A stretch of 64,000 nt of DNA from Paraeggerthella hominis (GTDB lineage: Bacteria > Actinomycetota > Coriobacteriia > Coriobacteriales > Eggerthellaceae), in contig NZ_JAJNOQ010000005.1 in the NCBI RefSeq assembly GCF_021044775.1, forward strand, positions 1 through 64,000, in the 5' to 3' direction. Under the pieces are notes generated by a model, which saw nothing but the letters and a program-made list of their open reading frames with translations, had not been told where the DNA came from and made no database searches. Both the position numbers and the translations under genes were made by a program. Of this stretch, positions 50,743 through 58,456 are shown piece after piece (position 1 is the stretch's first letter; the number at the start of each line of letters is the position of its first letter).

Positions 50743-51038
50743 AAAAAAGACCTGTCCTTTACGAATAAAGGACAGGTCTTCAACCTGCGGTGCCACCTTT
50801 ATTGACCTCGGTTTCGAGGCCCTCTCATGAACATGCCATCACATGCTCTGCCTTTAACGCAGGCTCACGGTCCGGATACTCGGTCGGCCGAGCCGTTTGC
50901 GGCAAGCCTTCCTTTCCCCTTTCCCTCGGCGATCCATTTACCATCCAGCTTACTGCGGGAATCTCAGCTGCGCCCGCTCTCTGTGAGTGCTCATGATGGC
51001 TTGATCTTCGCCTCATCGGTTTCAAGGTATTCAGTTGT
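50743..51038 (-). ncRNA. T-box riboswitch with UGG (Trp) specifier
   Basis: On the minus strand the conserved T-box core GGTGGCACCGCAGG is at about 50783-50798. It is followed by a 13-bp terminator stem (GACCTGTCCTTTA and its complement, 50749-50778) and a T6 run at 50743-50748. Upstream, Stem I can be drawn: GGCGA pairs with TCGCC, and CCATC with GATGG. Between them lies an internal loop whose 3' side reads AAATGGA, giving the specifier UGG (50936-50934) followed by A. A GCGGG/CCCGC distal stem is followed by AGTA. Uncharged tRNA-Trp should favour the antiterminator and so switch on the ECF operon. Confidence 0.93.
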
Positions 51039-51045
51039 GGCGCAA

Positions 51046-51076
51046 ACTATAGCATAACGTTAGAGAAAGGTGTCAA
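51046..51076 (-). promoter_or_regulatory. Promoter of the T-box/ECF operon
   Basis: On the minus strand TTGACA (51076-51071) is followed after 19 bases by TATAGT (51051-51046). The spacing is slightly long, but both boxes match the housekeeping consensus, and the T-box leader starts just downstream. Confidence 0.7.
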
Positions 51077-51270
51077 GCAGTTTTCGAAATCAGGGGAGAA
51101 ACGAGATTGCGAACGTCGACATCGGCACGGCGAAACGGGGCGCTGTTGCACCGCTTCGTTTTCGCATGAGAAATTGTCACAGACCCCGATTTGCGCCCGA
51201 TTTCCAAAAACCCGCTTCCGAACCCTGGCGCCGCACGTCGGCGAGCGCGCCGCGCCAACCGCCTCTGCTT

Positions 51271-54200
51271 TTAGCGCCCGACGCGGCGCCGTCGCACGGC
51301 GAGCGTCAGAGCGCAAACTAACCCCGCTGCCGAAAGAGCCACGACCGCCGCCGCAGCAAACGCCCCATCGCCGGTTGACACAAGCGGATTCGGGTCGGGC
51401 TGCGCCTGCGGCGTCGTCGGCAGCGTCGGCTCGGAGCCACCGCCCGGCGCAGGACCAGGGCCGGGGCCAGGGCCAGGCTCGACGGCGACGAACCGAGCGA
51501 TCAGAGACACATCGGCCGTCACAGGCTGCCGATGAACGGCCTCTTCGTCAACGAGTGCGCCGTCTTGGCCGTACCATCCGGCAAACGCGTAGCCCTCGTC
51601 GGGCACGGCCGTCCAAGTGACGGTATCGCCCAAAGCAACGTGTTCCACGCGCGCGGATGCGGCGGATCCCGCAGCTCCGCCCGCCGTGCGCGCCGCGGGC
51701 GCGGCCAACGCATCGTACGATACCTTCACCTTGCCGCCTTCGGCAGCTTGAGCGCTGGCCACGTGATCGTTCGGCATCAACTCCACTTCATCGGGCAATC
51801 GGTACAACGACGTGGCCGGCCGGCCATCCGGGCCCTCGCTTGCAGCCAACACGTAGTACTCGCCCCGGTAGAAGCATGCCGTGGAAACCGCCGCCGATCC
51901 GTCGCCCGGAGCCTTCACGCCAAGCGAGCGCCACGCACCGGTGGCCGCATCGACCGCATAGGTATCGCCCAGGCCGTCGGCCGACGCCCCTGTGAACACG
52001 ATCGAATCTCCCGTTGCAGCTGCAGCCTGTCGCGCGTACCCTTCCAGCGCATCGAGTTCGTCGGAACCGAACCTCGGCGCATCTGCGCCCGGCTCCACAA
52101 TGCCGAACGTTTCACCGTCGAACGTTCCCAGGGCCATCGCGTAGCCGTCCCCCTCCGGAACGAAGCCGACGAAGCGCACCTGGTCCCCTATCGCAACAAG
52201 CGGCGCCGTGCGCCCAGACGCAAGCGAGCCGAACGTCCCTGTAGGATCGGCCGCGACGATGTCGATAACTCCCCCGTCGCCCGTTGCGGGGTCGTACTCT
52301 ACGACACGTCGTTGCATCCGGAAATTAACGCTGACGTAGATGAGACCGTCGCACGAGGCCAAGCCAACCGGCGCAAAATGCCTGCCGGCGCCGCCGGGAT
52401 CCGACGATAGGAAATCGACCACCTCGTCGCTCCAGGCGTCGGTTGCTATATCGTAGGAATCCATGCCCAAGAACAGCACATACGGCTTTTCGGGATCGCC
52501 CGTTTCCCCATCGTGGAGCACCGTGAGGTACAGCTTTCCATCGGCGTAGGCGGCAGCGCCGTTTGCACGGAAGTACGACCCGTCAAACCCCGCTCCGCTC
52601 GGCGGCGCGCACGCCGTCCACCCGTCCGCGCTATCGGGATCGTACGAGTACAGGTAACGCCCCTTTGAGTCGAGGCAGAACAGCCGGTCGGACGCAGCAA
52701 TCAACAAGCCCGAGTCGAACCCGGCCTCGCCGGGAATCCCCGGGTCGGGCAAGTCGGCCACTCGCTCGAAGGAAAGGCGCTGCTCGGCTTTCGGGAACGT
52801 ATAGACGGCCTGATGCTTGGCCGCGCCATCCCCCACCACCACGCTGTGCCGGGCGCCGTCGAGCAGCGATGCGTCGCGAACGACCACGTGCGAGCCGTCG
52901 GCGGATGCCTCCCAACGGTCTCCATCCACGGCAACACCGTCGATGGCAAGCTGCGTGGCCCGGTCAAGGGCATACCCCTCTATCACCAGCGCTGGCGAAC
53001 CTTGTGCGTCAACCCCCTCGCGGGCGTCCCACGTGTTCGGGTTCACGGCATCCCCGTTCGCCACCGACAGATCGAGCGTGCCGTTCGAAGCCGTCTGCTT
53101 GACCTGGTCGCTTGCTAGATTGCTCGCCTTCGTGCCGCCGACGATGCGACCACGCAGGTCGAGCGCCGAATCCTCAGGATGAAGCGACGCCAGCAAGCCA
53201 ATGGCCCCCGCCACGAGCGGACACGCCATGGACGTGCCGGAGCGATAGTCGTATGCCTGATCGTCGACAACGAACCCCATGCCGAAATCGGTGACGGTAA
53301 GGGAAGTCGATCCTTCACCTGAAGTATCCGTGAGCAAGAGCAGGTCGACGCCCACGCGCACCGTGTCCTGATCCTTGATGCGGTTGAACGACTCTTCATC
53401 CGTGAAACGCGCGTACCCCAGGCTCTGATTGTCGAACGAGCCATAGGATGCCTCGCCACTGGTCAGGGCGTTGCCGCGTTCGTCGATCACGGAGGCCGCG
53501 GCGAAAACCATCGGCTCCCCGTCTCCACCCCCCGCAAAAGCCGAAAGCCCCGGCAGGGCGGACACGCGCACCTCCCGGGCCCTTTCCCAAGACATGTCGC
53601 GGAAGGGATTGGCAATGCGCCAGGTGACAGCGGCTCCCTCGTACTTGGTCATGCCGTCGACGGTGATTTTGAGCGCACGTCTTCCATCGAGGCCCGAGCC
53701 CGTCGACGCCGAAAGCCTGCTCTGATCAGCTGCGGGCATCCTGTCTTGGCCGTAAAGGACAAGGTGGGCGCCGCTATCAGCCTGCGCGAAGTCGGTCATG
53801 TTGTGGTAGTAAAGAGACCGCACGCCCGCAGCGCCGTCCGCCTTGTCCTGCAGCTTCGCCGCAGCAGGCAGGAACGATTGCGCGCCCCGAGCAACCGTTG
53901 AGAGGATGACCGAGCCAGGAGCCGCCACGTCCACGATGGATTTGTTGTAGTTGGTGTATGTCGCGTACTTCCCCTGCGGCAGCGTTGCCGCAACCGAAAG
54001 GATATACGGACTGCCAGACAAACCGTACGTTATGCGGTTGTTGTCCACCGACCCCGCATCGACGTCGTTGTTACCGGCAGCAAACACGGTAAGCACTCCC
54101 GCGCGACCGGCCTGGTTCATGGCGTACTCCGTCACCGGCGAGATAGCGCCACTCCATGAGTTGTTGGCAGCCACCACATTCTGGCCTGCCAGCTTCGCAT

Positions 54201-55299
54201 GCAGCAGGTACTCGTACGCGGCCAGCACAGAGCTGTCGTAGGTGTTACCGCCAGTAGAAGCCCCGTTCGTCCTGAGCGCCATGATCTTCGTCTTCGGCGA
54301 GACGCCTGCAATCCCGGTCTCATTATCGCTGGTCGCCGCCACGATGCCAGCACAATGCGTGCCGTGGGACTCTTCGAAGCTGTTATTTTCCGGAAGCGGC
54401 TCGTCGTCGCCATCGATGAAGTCGAAGCCGTGCGTGCCCGCGCGGCCCGGTACACCGGGAATATCACCGGGGTTCTCCCACATCGCACCACGCAGGTCCT
54501 CGTTGCCGTAATCGACGCCGCTGTCGAGTACGGCAACGATGTTCTCCACCCCTTGCGTTGCCTGCGCGCACACCGAGGAAAACGATACGTCTGAATTTGC
54601 CGCGATCCCGGAATCGGAAACTATGTCGTTATCGAGCGCCCACTGCAAAACGGACAGCGGATCGTTCGTCGTGCTCGCTTGCGTCCCCTCGTTCACCGAA
54701 AGCACCTCGGTACCTGCAACGACCGGCTGCTCGGAAGCATGCGTTTCGCCAACCGGCGCAACCGGGGGAATGCTCGGCAAGCCCGCTTCGTATCCGTCGG
54801 GCTCCACGGCCCCGATGCTCTCATGCACGTAGTTCGGCGCCGCCGCCAGCACGCCTTCCATCGCCCGCAGCTCTTCGAGCAACGCAGCCGTGGTTGCACC
54901 CGGCTTCGTCACGCGCGCCACCACGGCGGCATCGTCCTGGTCGGCGCCTTCTCCCGTGCTCTCGTCAAGCGAGAACGTGCTCACGGCCGCAGCCGCGCCG
55001 GCTCCGGAAAAATCCCACGACTCGGCAACCGAGAAGCCCGCAGAGGCAAGCGGGTCGGCCGCGTCGAGCGAGCGGGAGCGCGCAGGCCCCACGTCGGCGC
55101 GGTACACCACAAGCGCCTCGCCTTCGCGGTACGCGCCGGCATTCAGCAGCTCCTCAACAGAAGCGGCGGCAGGTTCGCCCCTTTGCTCTTCGGCAGCAGC
55201 GGAAGCGGGCGCGAGGGGCACAAGCCCCAACACCAGCACCAGCGCGCACAATGCGGCGGCGAGTCGGTCGAACAGCGTGCGGGCGGAGCGAGCATGCAT
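51271..55299 (-). CDS. Large cell-wall-anchored subtilisin-like protease
   Basis: 1342 residues from the ATG with AGAGG upstream. A signal peptide (ALCALVLVLGLVPLAPASAAA) starts it. The S8 triad is Asp259 (VAVLDSGVDYG), His312 (SHGTHCAGI) and Ser690 (RSGTSMACPLVAG), with the oxyanion Asn near 380 (AANNSWSG). About 300 residues separate Asn and Ser, far more than in plain subtilisins, so a domain is inserted. From about 850 to 1180 a Kelch-like beta-propeller pattern appears (YSYDPDSADGW, VVEYDPATGDGG, YAVDAATGAWRSLG). A Gly-Trp-Tyr repeat domain and a Pro-Gly linker precede LVSTGD, a hydrophobic helix and RRRR, a sortase signal. Confidence 0.9.
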   Translation of the reverse strand: MHARSARTLFDRLAAALCALVLVLGLVPLAPASAAAEEQRGEPAAASVEELLNAGAYREGEALVVYRADVGPARSRSLDAADPLASAGFSVAESWDFSGAGAAAAVSTFSLDESTGEGADQDDAAVVARVTKPGATTAALLEELRAMEGVLAAAPNYVHESIGAVEPDGYEAGLPSIPPVAPVGETHASEQPVVAGTEVLSVNEGTQASTTNDPLSVLQWALDNDIVSDSGIAANSDVSFSSVCAQATQGVENIVAVLDSGVDYGNEDLRGAMWENPGDIPGVPGRAGTHGFDFIDGDDEPLPENNSFEESHGTHCAGIVAATSDNETGIAGVSPKTKIMALRTNGASTGGNTYDSSVLAAYEYLLHAKLAGQNVVAANNSWSGAISPVTEYAMNQAGRAGVLTVFAAGNNDVDAGSVDNNRITYGLSGSPYILSVAATLPQGKYATYTNYNKSIVDVAAPGSVILSTVARGAQSFLPAAAKLQDKADGAAGVRSLYYHNMTDFAQADSGAHLVLYGQDRMPAADQSRLSASTGSGLDGRRALKITVDGMTKYEGAAVTWRIANPFRDMSWERAREVRVSALPGLSAFAGGGDGEPMVFAAASVIDERGNALTSGEASYGSFDNQSLGYARFTDEESFNRIKDQDTVRVGVDLLLLTDTSGEGSTSLTVTDFGMGFVVDDQAYDYRSGTSMACPLVAGAIGLLASLHPEDSALDLRGRIVGGTKASNLASDQVKQTASNGTLDLSVANGDAVNPNTWDAREGVDAQGSPALVIEGYALDRATQLAIDGVAVDGDRWEASADGSHVVVRDASLLDGARHSVVVGDGAAKHQAVYTFPKAEQRLSFERVADLPDPGIPGEAGFDSGLLIAASDRLFCLDSKGRYLYSYDPDSADGWTACAPPSGAGFDGSYFRANGAAAYADGKLYLTVLHDGETGDPEKPYVLFLGMDSYDIATDAWSDEVVDFLSSDPGGAGRHFAPVGLASCDGLIYVSVNFRMQRRVVEYDPATGDGGVIDIVAADPTGTFGSLASGRTAPLVAIGDQVRFVGFVPEGDGYAMALGTFDGETFGIVEPGADAPRFGSDELDALEGYARQAAAATGDSIVFTGASADGLGDTYAVDAATGAWRSLGVKAPGDGSAAVSTACFYRGEYYVLAASEGPDGRPATSLYRLPDEVELMPNDHVASAQAAEGGKVKVSYDALAAPAARTAGGAAGSAASARVEHVALGDTVTWTAVPDEGYAFAGWYGQDGALVDEEAVHRQPVTADVSLIARFVAVEPGPGPGPGPAPGGGSEPTLPTTPQAQPDPNPLVSTGDGAFAAAAVVALSAAGLVCALTLAVRRRRVGR

Positions 55300-55416
55300 G
55301 AGGCGCCTCTTTTCGAAACGTAATCGATCGCGCGCGACAACACGTCGCGCATCGCATCGTTTCAGTATACCGAGCGAATGCGGCAAGGCACGTCGGGTTT
55401 CCGCTCAAGCGACGCC

Positions 55417-56049
55417 TCAAGCCGATACGGCGTCCCCTGCCAGCAGGTAGTTCGCAATCATGCGCCGCGTGTCGGCGACGGAGGGCTCGTCGTCGCCGCG
55501 CACATGCAGTATCGCACGCGTGCGCGCAAGGCTGATCGCCGTCGACGATGCGACCAGCGCCTCTTCCTCGATCGGGCGGCTTCCGAGCATGCGCCGCTCG
55601 GGATGATCCGCCAGCAAAAGACGCAGCGCCTGCGCGATGGAATGCTGAACGGCCAGGATGTCGCGCTGTCCCTGGAAGAACAGCTGGGGCATCAGGCACA
55701 ATGCCTCTCGGCGCAGCTCCATGACCGATTCGTCCGCGCCCGACGACAGCCGCGCCCCCACCACGTCCACCAGCACGTCGAGGTAGCAGGTCTGCGCGCG
55801 TTCTTCAAGGATCTCCACGATCCGCACTTCGTCGGGGAATGCGTCCATCCATCCCATGACGGCGGAAGCTTTGGACGAAAAGTAGTTGAAGAACGTCTTT
55901 TTCGATATCTCGGCACGCGCGCAGATGTCCTCCACGGTCACGCCGTCGAACCCATGCTCGATAACCAGTTCCAACGCCGCGCGCTCCACCGCGAGGCGCG
56001 CTTTGAGTTTCTTGCGGTACCGCAAACTTTCCGATGCTGCTCCATCCAC
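55417..56049 (-). CDS. TetR-family transcriptional regulator
   Basis: 210 residues from a GTG. The N-terminal helix-turn-helix is IEHGFDGVTVEDICARAEIS followed by KKTFFNYFSSKASAV, the classic TetR recognition helix. The C-terminal part is a helical ligand-binding domain of ordinary length. It is divergent from the MFS exporter gene, with a 17-bp palindrome between them, so it most likely represses that exporter and perhaps itself. Confidence 0.93.
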   Translation of the reverse strand: MDGAASESLRYRKKLKARLAVERAALELVIEHGFDGVTVEDICARAEISKKTFFNYFSSKASAVMGWMDAFPDEVRIVEILEERAQTCYLDVLVDVVGARLSSGADESVMELRREALCLMPQLFFQGQRDILAVQHSIAQALRLLLADHPERRMLGSRPIEEEALVASSTAISLARTRAILHVRGDDEPSVADTRRMIANYLLAGDAVSA

Positions 56050-56142
56050 GACGGACGCAACCTCCCATCACCAACGATGTGCCGTTTCCGTGCAGGGTAC
56101 CACAACTTTGCCGCTAGGCACTTTTCATCTACCGAATGAATA

Positions 56143-56159
56143 TTTATACTGAGTGTAAA
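56143..56159. promoter_or_regulatory. Probable TetR operator palindrome and promoter
   Basis: TTTATACT (56143-56150), one central base, and AGTGTAAA (56152-56159) form a palindrome with paired ends TTTA/TAAA and ACT/AGT and only one non-complementary position per arm. It contains TATACT, a good -10 box for the plus strand, so repressor binding would block RNA polymerase. It lies 94 bases from the TetR start and 126 bases from the MFS start. Confidence 0.65.
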
Positions 56160-56284
56160 TCAGCTTCACGACGCGCAAAGGCGTCTGCGAGATCGGGTCG
56201 CGCACCCGTTTTGCAGGCGCCTTCGTGCGCGAAGCGGAGCGCATGCATCGTACGCAAGGAAAGCACCTCGGAAGGAACTAGCTT

Positions 56285-58213
56285 ATGGGTCTATCGCGCA
56301 AGCAAATCGCTATGTTGGCCGTATTGGTGTTCGGCACGTTCGTCACGGTTTTGAACCAGACGGTCGTAGCCCCGGCCCTACCATCGGTCATGGCGGAAAT
56401 GAACGTGGACGCGGCAACAGCGCAATGGCTTACTACCGGATTCACCCTGGTCAACGCCATTATGATTCCCATTACGGCGTTTCTGACCGACCGGTTCACC
56501 ACCCGTCGCCTGTTCCTTGTGTCCATGGTCATCTTCGCCGCAGGCAGCGCGCTTGCAGGATGGGGACCCAACTTTCTGGTACTGCTGCTGGGCCGCTTAG
56601 TGCAAGCGGCGGGCGCAGGCATTCTCATGCCCCTGGTCATGACCGTGCTCATGTGGACGTTCCCTATCGAGAAGCGCGGAACGGCCATGGGCCTGTTCGG
56701 CATCGTGATCGCGTTCGGCCCGGCCATCGGCCCCACCGCTGCCGGCGTCATCATCGACCGCTACACCTGGCACGACATGTTCTACATCATCACCGCGCTT
56801 TCGGTTTTGGTGACCGTGATCGCCGCCTTCGTGTTGCAGAAGGGCGGGGACACGAACAAAAACGTGACCCTCGACATCCCCTCCGTCATCCTGTCGAGCA
56901 TCGGCTTCGGCGCCCTGCTTTACGGGTTGTCCGCCATCGGGTCGTACGGCGTGAGCGTAAGCGCGGTCATCGGCACTTTGGCAGGCGTTGCGGCGCTCGT
57001 GCTGTTCTTCCGCCGCCAGCTGAAGATGGAGCATCCCATGCTGCAGGTTCGCGTGCTGGCCAATCGCAAGTTCCTGGTGGCAACCGTCATCGGGATGCTG
57101 GTGCAGGGAGCGCTTCTGGCCGCTGGCATCCTGGTGCCCATCTACTTGCAATCGCTCATGGGCTACTCCGCTACGGTGTCCGGCCTGGTGCTGCTTCCCG
57201 GCGCCATCATCATGGGAGCCATGGGGCCCATTGCCGGACGACTTTTCGATAAGCACGGGCCGCGCGCGTTGAGCCTGGTGGGCATGGGCATGCTGACGGC
57301 TACCTCGTTCTGCTTCGTGTTCTTGGGCCCGGACATGGGCATCATCACGCTTACGCTTATATATACCGTGCGCATGTTCTCGCTGTCGCTGGTGAACATG
57401 CCCATCACCACATGGGGCATGAACGCGCTTGACAACGACCTGGTGAACCACGGCACCTCCGTGAACAACACGCTGCGCCAGGTGGCAGGGTCGCTTGGCA
57501 CCGCCATCATCATTTCGACGTCTACCATAGCCACGAACATGAGCGCGCCCAACATGGGACAGCCCGCGGCCAGCTTCTTCGGCATTGACATGGCGTTCGC
57601 CGTAGCCAGCTTGATGTGCTTGGCAGGGTTTATCATGGTAGTGTTCCTGGTAAAGAACAAGCCTGGCGAAACCGCAGCTCAGGACAAAGGAAACGTACGC
57701 CGAACGGTGCTTGAGTCCATCATGAAGCGCGAGGTGTACACGCTGCCCGAAACCGCCACAGTAGCCGAGGCCATGCAGCTGCTTGTGGACAAGCACATCA
57801 GCGCCGTGCCCCTGGTGGACGAACGCGGGAAAGCGGTCGGGTTCATATCGGACGGCGACATCATGAGGTTCCTGTCGAAGCGCAGCGCCATGGTCATGGA
57901 TCCCGTGGTCATGATCATCCAGACCATCCGCTCGGATTCGGACGACTTCAAGAAGAAGCTCGACGACCTTATGTCGATGTCCGCTCGAAGCATCGGCGCG
58001 AAGGGCATCATCGGCGTGGACGTCCACGACAACTTGACCGAGGTTTGCCGCGTTCTAGGCGAGAACCACCTGAAGAAAGTGCCCGTGCTAGACGACGGAC
58101 ACGTGGTCGGCGTCATCAACCGATCCGACATCACGCAGCACACCATGGGCATGTATTTGGCCGAACGCGGAGAAGAAGCCGCGAAACAAGAGCAAACTGA
58201 CCGGATGATCTAG
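56285..58213 (+). CDS. DHA2-type MFS exporter fused to a CBS-domain pair
   Basis: 642 residues, ATG with AAGGA upstream. Residues 1-460 are a 14-helix drug:H+ antiporter-2 transporter of the EmrB/QacA group: VLNQTVVAPALPSVMAEM, WLTTGFTLVNAIMIPITAFL and the motif-C-like GIVIAFGPAIGPTAAGVIID. Residues about 475-635 are two CBS domains (VYTLPETATVAEAMQLLVDK, ISAVPLVDERGKAVGFISDG; then LTEVCRVLGENHLKKVPVLD, GHVVGVINRSDI). CBS pairs bind adenine nucleotides. Ordinary EmrB proteins end after the membrane part at about 500 residues. The fusion suggests nucleotide control of export. A TetR gene is divergent. Confidence 0.92.
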   Translation: MGLSRKQIAMLAVLVFGTFVTVLNQTVVAPALPSVMAEMNVDAATAQWLTTGFTLVNAIMIPITAFLTDRFTTRRLFLVSMVIFAAGSALAGWGPNFLVLLLGRLVQAAGAGILMPLVMTVLMWTFPIEKRGTAMGLFGIVIAFGPAIGPTAAGVIIDRYTWHDMFYIITALSVLVTVIAAFVLQKGGDTNKNVTLDIPSVILSSIGFGALLYGLSAIGSYGVSVSAVIGTLAGVAALVLFFRRQLKMEHPMLQVRVLANRKFLVATVIGMLVQGALLAAGILVPIYLQSLMGYSATVSGLVLLPGAIIMGAMGPIAGRLFDKHGPRALSLVGMGMLTATSFCFVFLGPDMGIITLTLIYTVRMFSLSLVNMPITTWGMNALDNDLVNHGTSVNNTLRQVAGSLGTAIIISTSTIATNMSAPNMGQPAASFFGIDMAFAVASLMCLAGFIMVVFLVKNKPGETAAQDKGNVRRTVLESIMKREVYTLPETATVAEAMQLLVDKHISAVPLVDERGKAVGFISDGDIMRFLSKRSAMVMDPVVMIIQTIRSDSDDFKKKLDDLMSMSARSIGAKGIIGVDVHDNLTEVCRVLGENHLKKVPVLDDGHVVGVINRSDITQHTMGMYLAERGEEAAKQEQTDRMI

Positions 58214-58235
58214 CTTTTGGGATAAGGAAGCGAAA

Positions 58236-58365
58236 GCCATTGTCGATCCAAAAACATGTTTTCTGGCGCTAAAACGTGTTTTTGGATCGACAATGGCCCC
58301 GCCGTTGCAATCGCAATCGCAACGGCATCGTTCGCTCTATGGCGTTTGCGCAAACGCCATAGAGC
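58236..58365. repeat. Three consecutive strong inverted repeats
   Basis: (1) A 27-bp arm (58236-58262, starting GCCATTGTCGATCCAAAAAC) pairs with 58271-58297 with one mismatch and an 8-base loop. (2) GCCGTTGC (58301-58308) pairs with GCAACGGC (58319-58326). (3) GCTCTATGGCGTTTGC (58334-58349) and GCAAACGCCATAGAGC (58350-58365) make a 32-bp perfect palindrome. They fill the gap after the MFS stop and before the promoter of the surface-protein gene. The first may terminate the exporter transcript, although it lacks a typical T tail. Confidence 0.88.
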
Positions 58366-58456
58366 CCGCAAGATAACGCAAATACTTACAGTGCCATCAT
58401 CGCTCCAACCCCTTCGTGCTACCATGAAACGATCAGCGCATCCGAAAGGGGTTCTT

